Of a DNA stretch of 38,986 nucleotides, positions 31,760 to 38,986 are shown one piece after another. Below the pieces are notes generated by a model. That model did no database searches. It worked only from the letters and a program-made list of their open reading frames with translations, and was not told where the DNA came from. The position numbers and the translations under genes are program-made. Source of the stretch: Clostridiales bacterium (GTDB taxonomy: Bacteria > Bacillota > Clostridia > Lachnospirales > Lachnospiraceae); the NCBI GenBank assembly GCA_014799595.1, contig JAAVHR010000058.1:1-38986 (forward strand), written 5' to 3'. How positions within the stretch are numbered: the first letter of the stretch is position 1; every line of letters begins with the position of its first letter.

Positions 31760-34700
31760 ATGGATACAAAATATACAATATTAGATAAATATGAGATTAA
31801 TGAGGATATTCGTGTATCAGAAGGCAGATTGTATATTCCTGCAAAGGAGGACTGCACCTATACAAAGATATTGTGTGATAGTTCAAAGATGGATTTTTTA
31901 GTTGATGCTAAAAGAGAAGAAAGTGCTGATGGAAAACATAACTTAGTTGTTGACTTCTCAAAAGAGAATAGAGAGATAGAAGTATTGTTTACACAGTTTT
32001 TAGAGGCAAAGGAAAATATATTAACCTTTTCTATGTTTTTTTTAGATGGTACACAGTGTCATAGGATTCAGGATATTAGAAAAGAGGATATTTTAGTTCA
32101 TAAAATTCTTTCTGTTACAAAAGAAGGAATGTTTCTTACTTTAGGAGTATATTTTCAAGCTGGTGGAAATATGAGTCTTATTCTTGCAAAAGAACAAGAT
32201 ATTTATCAAAAAACTGTTAATGTTTATTTAAAAGCAATAAAACAACAGAATAATATTTGTGAAATTATATGTAATAGCGGCCGTGTTGCAGCGTTACAGA
32301 AGTATGGAGCAAAGTGTGTAAGATTTGAATTGAGGGCAGCATCTACGGAAGAGCAACATATTGTTCCTATTAAGGAGTGTAATGAATATCAGGAAAAAGA
32401 AAATGTATATGTAGAGTTATGTGCAGATATTGATTTTATGCAAATTCAGAACCTATTTACAACACATTGGAATATATTTTTTATCTTCCAATTACAGGGA
32501 GAAGAATATTGTGTGCCAGTTATAAACAAAAAGAACAATAAAAAATTGAATAATTCTTTGTTAAGGGAAAGTCTTTTGCATCCTTTTAAAAATGTGAATG
32601 GACGTAATATGGCATACTTAAATATTACTAAATCAGGACGTGTAAGAATTTATACTGGAGATTTGAATAATGCTGTAGAATATGACCGCAATGAGGACTT
32701 TGAAAGCCTTATTCAGAATCAGGATATACCATTTTGTAAAGAAATTTCTGCTCAAATCTTAGAACCCTCTATGGGGCAAATGAAGATTCAATTATTGGAG
32801 GCTTCTTTTGAAGAAGTAGATGAAATCGCATTGTTAGTATATAAGATGGTTAGTGTGCACATTCTAATTGTACCTGTTGATATTATTGATAAAAAAGAGG
32901 GAATATGTCAGGTAAATACGGAAGATTTTGTTAAGATTTGTGAAGGAACAGGTGCCGCTGCATATAAGTTTGCACTAGCAATTCGTAAAGGCAATCGTTT
33001 TATGAAAGGAAGGCTTTACGATAGAAATATCTATATAGAGACCATGATTGGAAGACATGGAACAGCAGATGAGGAGATGGCAGAAGAAGAGAATACTGCC
33101 GATAAGGAAAATGTACAGGATGAACACGCCATTTATATGGAAAATATCTTTTCTACAAAGGTTGGTGAAGAGATAGTGGAAGCATGTCCTTATACCAATA
33201 ATACAGGGTTCTTCTTAATGCGTATGTGTGCCCAGAAGAATATGTCTATCTATAAAGTAGTATGTGAGGCACTGCAAATTCACGTTTCAGATAACTATTT
33301 AACAATAAAAGCAAAATGCCCAGGTTCCAATAGAAAATGGGTTGGTTTTTTATTGTCATACCGTTATCAAAAAGAAGAAGATCAGGATGAACGGTTTTTT
33401 GCTGCAAATTCCATAGAAAAAGAAGACAGCAGTTGTATTATCTCGGCAAAGATTCCATTGAAAAATCAAGAATTTAAGGGAATATATTGGAACATCCGTC
33501 CTGTTTTTAAAGAGGAAGGCAATATGTGCTATGCTTCTATAAAGGCACTAAAGCCTGAATTAAAGGAAAGTTATAAAAAGTTATTTCAACGTAATTGTAA
33601 ATATTATAATGTGGGCAATGAAAAATATATTTTGTTTCCATTTGTAGCAAAAAATGGAAATATAAACTTAATGTACCGGACAACAGAAGGTAATGATGGA
33701 TTGCAATTTCGGTTAAAGGAGCGTATGGGATTACGACTTTACCAATTATTAGAAAAAAGATTAAAAGCACAGAAAATTATGTTGATATATGAGAAATATT
33801 GTTATATGGCGGAAGATAATGGTTACCAGTTTTTTAAATATTGTATGGAAAACGACATGGAAAAATATATGAATAGAAAAATTTACTATGTCATTGATAA
33901 GAATTCGCCAGATTACCAGAAGGTAAAAAAATATGACAAAAATGTACTGGATTTTATGAGTGTAAAGTTTATTGCTTACATGTTAGCTGCTAAGCTTCTT
34001 GTAAGTTCAGATGTGCGAAGCCATGCTTATGCATGGAGACACCGTTCCAGTATTATTTCACATGTTATACAAAAGAAAAAACATGTATTTTTGCAGCATG
34101 GTGTTACTGCAATGAAAAAAGTTGATAATATTTTTGGAAAATCCAATAATTCTCCAACCAATTTATTTATTGTGACATCAGAAGATGAATATAACATTGT
34201 TAGTAAATATTTTGGTTATAATAAAAATGAAATAGCACTTACAGGATTTGCCCGCTGGGATGTATTAGAAGATAAATCTCAGCGAAGAAGAGAAATCCTT
34301 TTGATGCCGACTTGGAGAAATTGGTTAGATGATGTGGACAGTGAGACATTCCGCAACAGTGAATATTATAAAAATTATATGGAACTTCTAAATTCCAAAC
34401 GATTACAGAAGATATTATCAGAGCATCATGTACACATGAATTTTTATATTCATCCTAAATTTAAAGATTATATTGGAAATTTTCGGATTAATGGTGACAG
34501 TATCCGGCTGATACCGTTTGGTGCGGAACCGTTAAATGAACTTATGATGCAATGTAATATGTTAATTACTGATTATTCCAGTGTAAGCTGGGATGTATAT
34601 TACATGAAAAAACCAGTTCTATTTTATCAGTTTGATATAGACACTTACAACCAGACACATGGAAGTTATATGGATATGGAACACGATTTATTTGGAGACC

Positions 34701-34864
34701 GTACTTTAGATTTAGAGGAATTAATTTCTCTTATTGAGGAAAATATAAAGAATGGGTTTCAATTAAAACCAAAATACGAAGAAGAATGTAAAAAGAATTT
34801 TAAGTATATGGATAAAAATAATTGCAAACGTATCTGTATGGCGATAAAACAGAAGGGATATTAA
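31760..34864 (+). CDS. Large TagF-like glycerophosphotransferase-family protein with long N-terminal region
   Basis: The last ~390 of 1034 residues form a Glyphos_transf domain: HVFLQHGVTAMKKVDNIFG, LLMPTWRNWLDD, FYIHPKF and LITDYSSVSWDVYYMKKPV. The first ~620 residues are unlike the short paralogues in this cluster. They consist of repeated beta-rich blocks (for example GRLYIPAKEDCTYTKILCD, NMAYLNITKSGRVRIYTGD) with an acidic linker (MAEEENTADKENVQDEH, about 435-455). Similar N-terminal beta domains occur in large multi-domain teichoic acid synthases, where they help in membrane or polymer binding. TAGGACAT precedes ATG 31760. It probably makes a different repeat unit or a different chain step from the two 600-residue paralogues. 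Confidence 0.85.
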   Translation: MDTKYTILDKYEINEDIRVSEGRLYIPAKEDCTYTKILCDSSKMDFLVDAKREESADGKHNLVVDFSKENREIEVLFTQFLEAKENILTFSMFFLDGTQCHRIQDIRKEDILVHKILSVTKEGMFLTLGVYFQAGGNMSLILAKEQDIYQKTVNVYLKAIKQQNNICEIICNSGRVAALQKYGAKCVRFELRAASTEEQHIVPIKECNEYQEKENVYVELCADIDFMQIQNLFTTHWNIFFIFQLQGEEYCVPVINKKNNKKLNNSLLRESLLHPFKNVNGRNMAYLNITKSGRVRIYTGDLNNAVEYDRNEDFESLIQNQDIPFCKEISAQILEPSMGQMKIQLLEASFEEVDEIALLVYKMVSVHILIVPVDIIDKKEGICQVNTEDFVKICEGTGAAAYKFALAIRKGNRFMKGRLYDRNIYIETMIGRHGTADEEMAEEENTADKENVQDEHAIYMENIFSTKVGEEIVEACPYTNNTGFFLMRMCAQKNMSIYKVVCEALQIHVSDNYLTIKAKCPGSNRKWVGFLLSYRYQKEEDQDERFFAANSIEKEDSSCIISAKIPLKNQEFKGIYWNIRPVFKEEGNMCYASIKALKPELKESYKKLFQRNCKYYNVGNEKYILFPFVAKNGNINLMYRTTEGNDGLQFRLKERMGLRLYQLLEKRLKAQKIMLIYEKYCYMAEDNGYQFFKYCMENDMEKYMNRKIYYVIDKNSPDYQKVKKYDKNVLDFMSVKFIAYMLAAKLLVSSDVRSHAYAWRHRSSIISHVIQKKKHVFLQHGVTAMKKVDNIFGKSNNSPTNLFIVTSEDEYNIVSKYFGYNKNEIALTGFARWDVLEDKSQRRREILLMPTWRNWLDDVDSETFRNSEYYKNYMELLNSKRLQKILSEHHVHMNFYIHPKFKDYIGNFRINGDSIRLIPFGAEPLNELMMQCNMLITDYSSVSWDVYYMKKPVLFYQFDIDTYNQTHGSYMDMEHDLFGDRTLDLEELISLIEENIKNGFQLKPKYEEECKKNFKYMDKNNCKRICMAIKQKGY

Positions 34865-34928
34865 AGGTTTTGTTATAGTTCTATAGTTTTTAAGTTGTTT
34901 GTGAAAATAACATTAGATATGTAAATGG

Positions 34929-34966
34929 AAAAAGCACGTATTCTTATGAAGCGGGATACGTGCTTT
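34929..34966 (+). terminator. Hairpin between the large TagF-like gene and the acyltransferase
   Basis: AAAGCACGTAT and ATACGTGCTTT form a perfect 11-bp stem around a 14-base loop with an A-run before and TTTCTGG after. It could be a terminator of the upstream gene or partial read-through control of the next gene, which begins 20 bases later. Confidence 0.6.
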
Positions 34967-34986
34967 CTGGTAAGGATGAGTTAAGA

Positions 34987-36099
34987 ATGAAAGAAATAGT
35001 AGAAAAGAAAAATTCTTTTACTAAAACAGATACTTTATTATTAAAAGGTGTTGCGATTATTATGATGATGTATCATCATTGTTTTTTGGATGAAACACGG
35101 TTTGAGGGGCATGAAATAATTCCCACTTTTTTTTCTATAGAGACATTGATGCATACCAGTAATTTCTGTAAGCTTTGTGTAGCGATATTTGTATTTTTAA
35201 GTGCATATGGGATGACAGTATCCTTAAAAAAAATACAAAAAGATATGGATTTATCTGCAGAAGAGTTTACTTTATATACAAAAAAAAGATTTTTTAATCT
35301 CATGCATGGCTGGTTATTCGTCTTTGCTGTTTGTCAAATTTTTACATTTTTTATAAATCGCTATCAAGTTAAGAGATATGGTAATTCTGTTGCAGAGGCA
35401 ATAGTATATTTTCTATTAGATGGCTTGGGTGTTGCAGATCTTTTTGGAACACCAACACTTGTTGCAACATGGTGGTATATGAGTTTTGCCATTGTGATTA
35501 TTATAATATTTCCGTTACTGATTTTACTATACAAAAAGATTGGCAGCATGGGAATGCTTTTGTTTTCTGTTGTTATACCTAGAATTATTAGCATTCATTA
35601 TGAACCATTTGAAAACTGGTTTTTGGTAATTATTTTTGGAATTATATTTGCAGATAATAACCTGCTTGTAAGAATAAAAGAAAAGAAATTTACAAAGAAG
35701 ACTTTTTGGGATAAAGCCATAAAACTTCTTCTGTGTTTTCTCTTGTTACAATTGGGGTTATTTTTGCGGGAGAGTTGTGAACTTGGTTTCTTTTTTGAAT
35801 TTCGTCATGGACTTCTGTGTTTGCTCGTCATTTATGTAATTTATGAATTTTTGCCAGATGTGAAGTATTTGAATACAATGCTCATATTTGCAGGGAAACA
35901 CTCCATGAACATGTTTTTAACTCATACATTTATCAGACATGTATATCTTAATGAATTCACTTATAGTTTTAAGTATCCAATTGTGATTATAGCAGTATTA
36001 TTTAGTTTGAGTCTGGTTCTTTCTATTTTGATAGAGCAAATGAAGAAATGGATAGGATATAACCGTTTGGTAGAAAATTTACGAAAAAGGTGGTTCTAA
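34987..36099 (+). CDS. Membrane-bound acyltransferase-3 (OafA-like) family protein
   Basis: The 370-residue protein has about ten membrane helices and the family start KGVAIIMMMYHHCFLDE with the conserved double His region. The family transfers acetyl or other acyl groups from the cytoplasm to surface sugars or peptidoglycan. An internal HSMNMFLTHTFIRHVY near the end is typical too. I chose ATG 34987 because AAGGATGAG precedes it; the longer GTG-started frame runs into a hairpin. In this setting it most likely decorates the polymer made by the adjacent TagF-like enzymes. Confidence 0.88.
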   Translation: MKEIVEKKNSFTKTDTLLLKGVAIIMMMYHHCFLDETRFEGHEIIPTFFSIETLMHTSNFCKLCVAIFVFLSAYGMTVSLKKIQKDMDLSAEEFTLYTKKRFFNLMHGWLFVFAVCQIFTFFINRYQVKRYGNSVAEAIVYFLLDGLGVADLFGTPTLVATWWYMSFAIVIIIIFPLLILLYKKIGSMGMLLFSVVIPRIISIHYEPFENWFLVIIFGIIFADNNLLVRIKEKKFTKKTFWDKAIKLLLCFLLLQLGLFLRESCELGFFFEFRHGLLCLLVIYVIYEFLPDVKYLNTMLIFAGKHSMNMFLTHTFIRHVYLNEFTYSFKYPIVIIAVLFSLSLVLSILIEQMKKWIGYNRLVENLRKRWF

Positions 36100-36132
36100 G
36101 GATTGACAAAAGTGAAAGGTGTGGTGCAGAAT

Positions 36133-37893
36133 ATGGGGAATATAGCAAATGCAAAAACGTGGATAAAAAACAGTTATTTGTGGAGTTTCTTAAAAAAAGG
36201 GAAAAATAAATGGAAGCACTATCAAAGCAGGATTTCACCAAAAGGATTAGATGCACTTCGGTTGTTATATGCACAATATTACGAACAATGTAAAGTGAAT
36301 GACAATATGATTTTATATGAAGCGTATGCGGGCCGGGGAATGATCTGCAGTCCGTATGCTATTTTTAAAATGTTTAGAAAGCGTCCAGATTTTGCGAAGT
36401 TTACACATATATGGGTGGTTGAGAGTGAGCAGCAGCAACAGGAATTAAAGGAAAGTTGTAACGATTCGAATATAGAGTTTGTGGTTAGAGATACACCTTT
36501 GTATTGTAGATATTTATGTACCACCAAGTTTTTAATAAACAATCTGTCTTTTCCCACCTATTATACAAAAAAGAATAAGCAGATTTATATTAACACTTGG
36601 CATGGAATACCGCTAAAAACACTAGGATTTGACATTCCAGAGGGAAGAATTACTGGTTTAAATACCATTCGTAACTTTTTATGTGTTGATGTATTTTTAT
36701 CTCCCAACCATTTTATGACAGAACGGTTTCGGGAAGCTTTTCTTTTAGAGGGAATTAGCGAAGGCAGAGTGATGGAATCCGGAATGCCAAGAAATGACAA
36801 TTTATTTCATACCTGCAAAAGTAATATTGTAGAAACTTTAAGAAAAGCAGGAGTAAAACTGGACGAAAAGAAAAAAATTATTCTTTATGCACCAACTTGG
36901 AAAGGTGAGAAATATTCCAGCCCAGATACAAGTACAGAATTATATTTCCGGCTTATAGAGGATTTAGAAAAACATATTGATATGCAGGAGTACCAGATAC
37001 TTGTGAAACCCCATCAAATTGTATATAAACACATTGTAAAAAAGGGAGAAAAGCTTACTGATAAATTTATTCCTGCAACCGTAGACACCAATGAAGTTTT
37101 ATCTATAGTAGATATACTGATTTCAGATTATTCCAGTATTTACTTTGACTATTTGGCTAGTAGAAAACCAATACTATTTTATATACCAGATTTACAAGAC
37201 TATCAAAAACAGCGTGGACTGTATTTTGGGATAGATAAGCTGCCTGGACCTGTTGCAGAGAATTTGCAGGAACTTGGAGGTTTACTGGAGGATATTCCCA
37301 CAGCAACAGAACCCTTTAAAGAGAAATATGAACAGGAGCGTCAATGGGCTTGTGGAAATGATGATGGAACGGTTTGTAATCGGGTAATAGAGGAACTTAT
37401 AGTTAGAACAAATACAGAAAAACTACTCTCTTTTCATACTAATAAAAAGACAAAAATATTGGCATACAGTGGAGATTTACAGCCAGGAGAGGTTCGTAAC
37501 AAGTTAAAAAAATGGATTGCTGTAGTGGATTATGACAAATATGATGTTACATTACTTGTTCCACATACTGCTACTGAGCCTGTACTTAATTGGATTAAAG
37601 AAGTGGATCAAAGAGTAAGAGTGCTTAGGCGTACTGGAAAAATGGCAGTGACAAAAGAGCAATATAAACTAGCAGACATAATAGAAAAAAAGAGTATCGC
37701 AAAAGCTACATTGGATGCAGAACGAAGAAGAGAGTTAGTAAAGATTTGTCAAACAGAGGTAATTAGAACGGTTGGTATGGCGAAATTTGATTATGCAGTA
37801 GATTTTTCAGAAGGATCCATTTTCTATCAAAATTTATTTTATAGTATGGAACATACAAAAATGATTACCATACAACAATTGGAAAATCTGTAA
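36133..37893 (+). CDS. TagF-like glycerophosphotransferase-family protein, second 600-residue paralogue
   Basis: This protein matches the one at 29893 along its whole length: YINTWHGIPLKTLGFD, SGMPRNDNLF, LYAPTWKGEKY, ILVKPHQIVY, ILISDYSSIYFDYLASR, and the same extra C-terminal Rossmann-like segment (ILAYSGDLQPGEVRNKL, VTLLVPHTATEP). The N-terminal 40 residues differ and are basic, as in a membrane-surface anchor. Start choice is uncertain: ATG 36133 has AAGGTG 11 bases before it, while TTG 36103 and GTG 36112 also have plausible ribosome sites. The two paralogues flank the large enzyme and the acyltransferase, which suggests duplication followed by different polymer roles. Confidence 0.88.
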   Translation: MGNIANAKTWIKNSYLWSFLKKGKNKWKHYQSRISPKGLDALRLLYAQYYEQCKVNDNMILYEAYAGRGMICSPYAIFKMFRKRPDFAKFTHIWVVESEQQQQELKESCNDSNIEFVVRDTPLYCRYLCTTKFLINNLSFPTYYTKKNKQIYINTWHGIPLKTLGFDIPEGRITGLNTIRNFLCVDVFLSPNHFMTERFREAFLLEGISEGRVMESGMPRNDNLFHTCKSNIVETLRKAGVKLDEKKKIILYAPTWKGEKYSSPDTSTELYFRLIEDLEKHIDMQEYQILVKPHQIVYKHIVKKGEKLTDKFIPATVDTNEVLSIVDILISDYSSIYFDYLASRKPILFYIPDLQDYQKQRGLYFGIDKLPGPVAENLQELGGLLEDIPTATEPFKEKYEQERQWACGNDDGTVCNRVIEELIVRTNTEKLLSFHTNKKTKILAYSGDLQPGEVRNKLKKWIAVVDYDKYDVTLLVPHTATEPVLNWIKEVDQRVRVLRRTGKMAVTKEQYKLADIIEKKSIAKATLDAERRRELVKICQTEVIRTVGMAKFDYAVDFSEGSIFYQNLFYSMEHTKMITIQQLENL

Positions 37894-37989
37894 GAAACAT
37901 AATGATTGACTACTATTTGACACAAAACAATTTTAAAATTTGGTTTAGTGTTAAAGTACGAAACAAAAGAGGTATTTAGCTGACTTAAC

Positions 37990-38019
37990 AGTCATCTGCA
38001 ATATAAGTCGTGAATAATT
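37990..38019. repeat. Relic of the third (branched) repeat family
   Basis: GTCATCTGCAATATAAGTCGTGAATAAT matches the last part of the element at 6960 (GTCTGCAATATAGGACGTGAATAAT) with a few changes. The rest of the element is missing. The remaining 37894-38071 gap shows no other feature I can support. Confidence 0.65.
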
Positions 38020-38071
38020 AAGGATTAAAAGATATAAAAATGTGTACTTTAATGAATAAGAAGGGAAAAGA

Positions 38072-38986
38072 ATGTTTATTTCAAAAATAAGAAGAAAAAT
38101 AAAAAGTGGGGTACATGCAGTAAAAAAAAATGTGGTACGTGTTGTAGCAAGAGACCCAAAGCGAAAGTTTTTCTGGACAAAATATCATATAAATTGCGAT
38201 ATGATAAAAAGTAGAATCTTGTTGGATGTACCCATTTTGTCAGAAGAATGTTGCAGCATAATGAGAGGAATAAAAAAAGCTGGTTACAAGGAATGTTTTG
38301 TTGCAACAGATAAACAAAATATAGAAAAAGTTAAGCAATGGCTTTTGGAATCTGATATAACAGATGCAAAAATTTTAGACAATCAATCTTATCAATATTT
38401 AAAGGTGCTTGCGACAGCAGAATATGTATTAGCGACAGACTGGATTCCCTCTTTTTTTATAAGAAGAGAAGAACAAAAGTTGATATATTTTTATAAAGGC
38501 AGTGGAACTTTGCAGGATAAATCCCAGTTGATTCATGAGAAAACAGGGGAAGTTCAGCACAGTATGTTACAGGCTAGTTATTTATGTTTTCGTGGAGAGG
38601 AAGAAAAGAAGTCTATTGTTGATATTTATGGTTCTTATATCATAAGAAAAGAAGCTGCCATTATGTGGGAGCTACAGGGCTTGGAGCAACTGACAGAAGC
38701 TATTATTAGAGATGAAAAAGAAAAATTGGAATTTTGTGATGTTGATGAAAACAGGATAAAAACAAGAAGAATTATTGTTCCTAAAACTGTAAAAAAATCA
38801 GAAGATTTAGAAACTATAAGACGTTTTATGGGCGAAAACGATATTGTGCAATTTTCCAAAAGACAGTTTCAAAATAAAGAAACCAGACGTTTCCTTTGTG
38901 AGGAACATGCAGCCCCATTTCCCTTTTTAGTGGTAGATTATAATTATCCACGGACATATAGTGAGGAAATAAGACAGAAATTAGGG
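38072..38986 (+). CDS. TagF-like/glycerophosphotransferase-family protein, 3'-truncated by window end
   Basis: The frame from ATG 38072 (preceded by AAGGGAAAAGA) is open to the last base and codes for at least 305 residues. It does not appear in the ORF track because it has no stop codon in the window. It begins with a basic helix (MFISKIRRKIKSGVHAVKKN) and has AEYVLATDWIPSFFIRREEQ followed by LIYFYKGSG, which corresponds to the region just before and at the WHG motif of TagF enzymes; the usual HG is KGSG here, so it may be an altered or non-catalytic relative. The diagnostic C-terminal motifs (PTW, KPHQ, DYSS) would be beyond the edge. It fits the preceding polymer cluster. Confidence 0.65.
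   Translation, partial: MFISKIRRKIKSGVHAVKKNVVRVVARDPKRKFFWTKYHINCDMIKSRILLDVPILSEECCSIMRGIKKAGYKECFVATDKQNIEKVKQWLLESDITDAKILDNQSYQYLKVLATAEYVLATDWIPSFFIRREEQKLIYFYKGSGTLQDKSQLIHEKTGEVQHSMLQASYLCFRGEEEKKSIVDIYGSYIIRKEAAIMWELQGLEQLTEAIIRDEKEKLEFCDVDENRIKTRRIIVPKTVKKSEDLETIRRFMGENDIVQFSKRQFQNKETRRFLCEEHAAPFPFLVVDYNYPRTYSEEIRQKLG

Noticed and set aside
1-38986. tRNA, rRNA, replication origin or phage attachment sites
   Set aside because: I scanned the gaps for CCA-ended cloverleaf patterns, rRNA-like segments, DnaA-box clusters and integrase-associated repeats and saw none.

Overview
The window looks like a chromosomal segment of a low-GC Gram-positive anaerobe of the class Clostridia, most likely family Lachnospiraceae. 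This placement is an inference from the strongly AT-rich coding sequence, the AGGAGG-type ribosome sites, and the gene set (ATP-type PEP carboxykinase, a glycogen branching enzyme, a Firmicutes-type citrate synthase, TagF-like teichoic-acid enzymes). No rRNA or tRNA gene is visible to confirm it.

Layout. 1-8.1 kb is mostly housekeeping: a PAP2 phosphatase, a DEDDh exonuclease, a D,D-carboxypeptidase (minus strand), an autoregulated TetR repressor joined to glgB, and trmB. 8.1-13.2 kb is accessory: an IS66 transposase remnant, then a promoter and a three-gene unit coding for a secreted protein of unknown family with a damaged signal-peptide start, a membrane-anchored protein, and a MacB-like ABC transporter. 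13.5-17.3 kb holds pckA (minus) and a MATE efflux gene with a long terminator-containing leader. 17.5-18.9 kb holds decaying ORFs and an orphan hypothetical gene. 19.0-24.4 kb (minus) is an ABC-2 transporter plus two-component system with the gene content of the Bacillus LnrLMN/LnrJK (linearmycin-sensing) type. 24.5-26.1 kb holds PadR and MarR regulators. 26.5-29.6 kb holds citrate synthase, a secreted Ig-like/barnase ribonuclease, a barstar-family inhibitor and a small kinase-like protein. 29.6 kb to the end is a surface-polymer cluster: three complete TagF-like glycerophosphotransferase-family genes, one truncated by the window edge, and a membrane acyltransferase.

The most unusual feature runs through the whole window: interspersed, non-coding, hairpin-rich elements in the intergenic spaces. 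Type I elements are about 135-146 bp and have the order GTAACNGTTCAGGTAG, hairpin 1, CGTA, spacer, hairpin 2, terminal palindrome (GTAACTGTTCA/TGAACAGTTAC). Type II elements are about 165-195 bp and have the same plan with different stems and a longer spacer. Across copies the stem sequences are replaced on both arms together while the junctions stay fixed, which is covariation and points to selection on structure. Neighbouring copies share modules. Some lie inside operons and some supply a gene's stop codon. A separate branched family (ATTATTCACG/CGTGAATAAT closing stem) occurs at 6960, 24430 and as a relic near 38 kb. I do not recognise either superfamily as a named RNA or MITE class.

The regulators with readable promoters (TetR, MarR, PadR) each have a perfect or near-perfect inverted repeat over the promoter or transcription start, which suggests autoregulation. 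pckA has a similar palindrome just downstream of its promoter.
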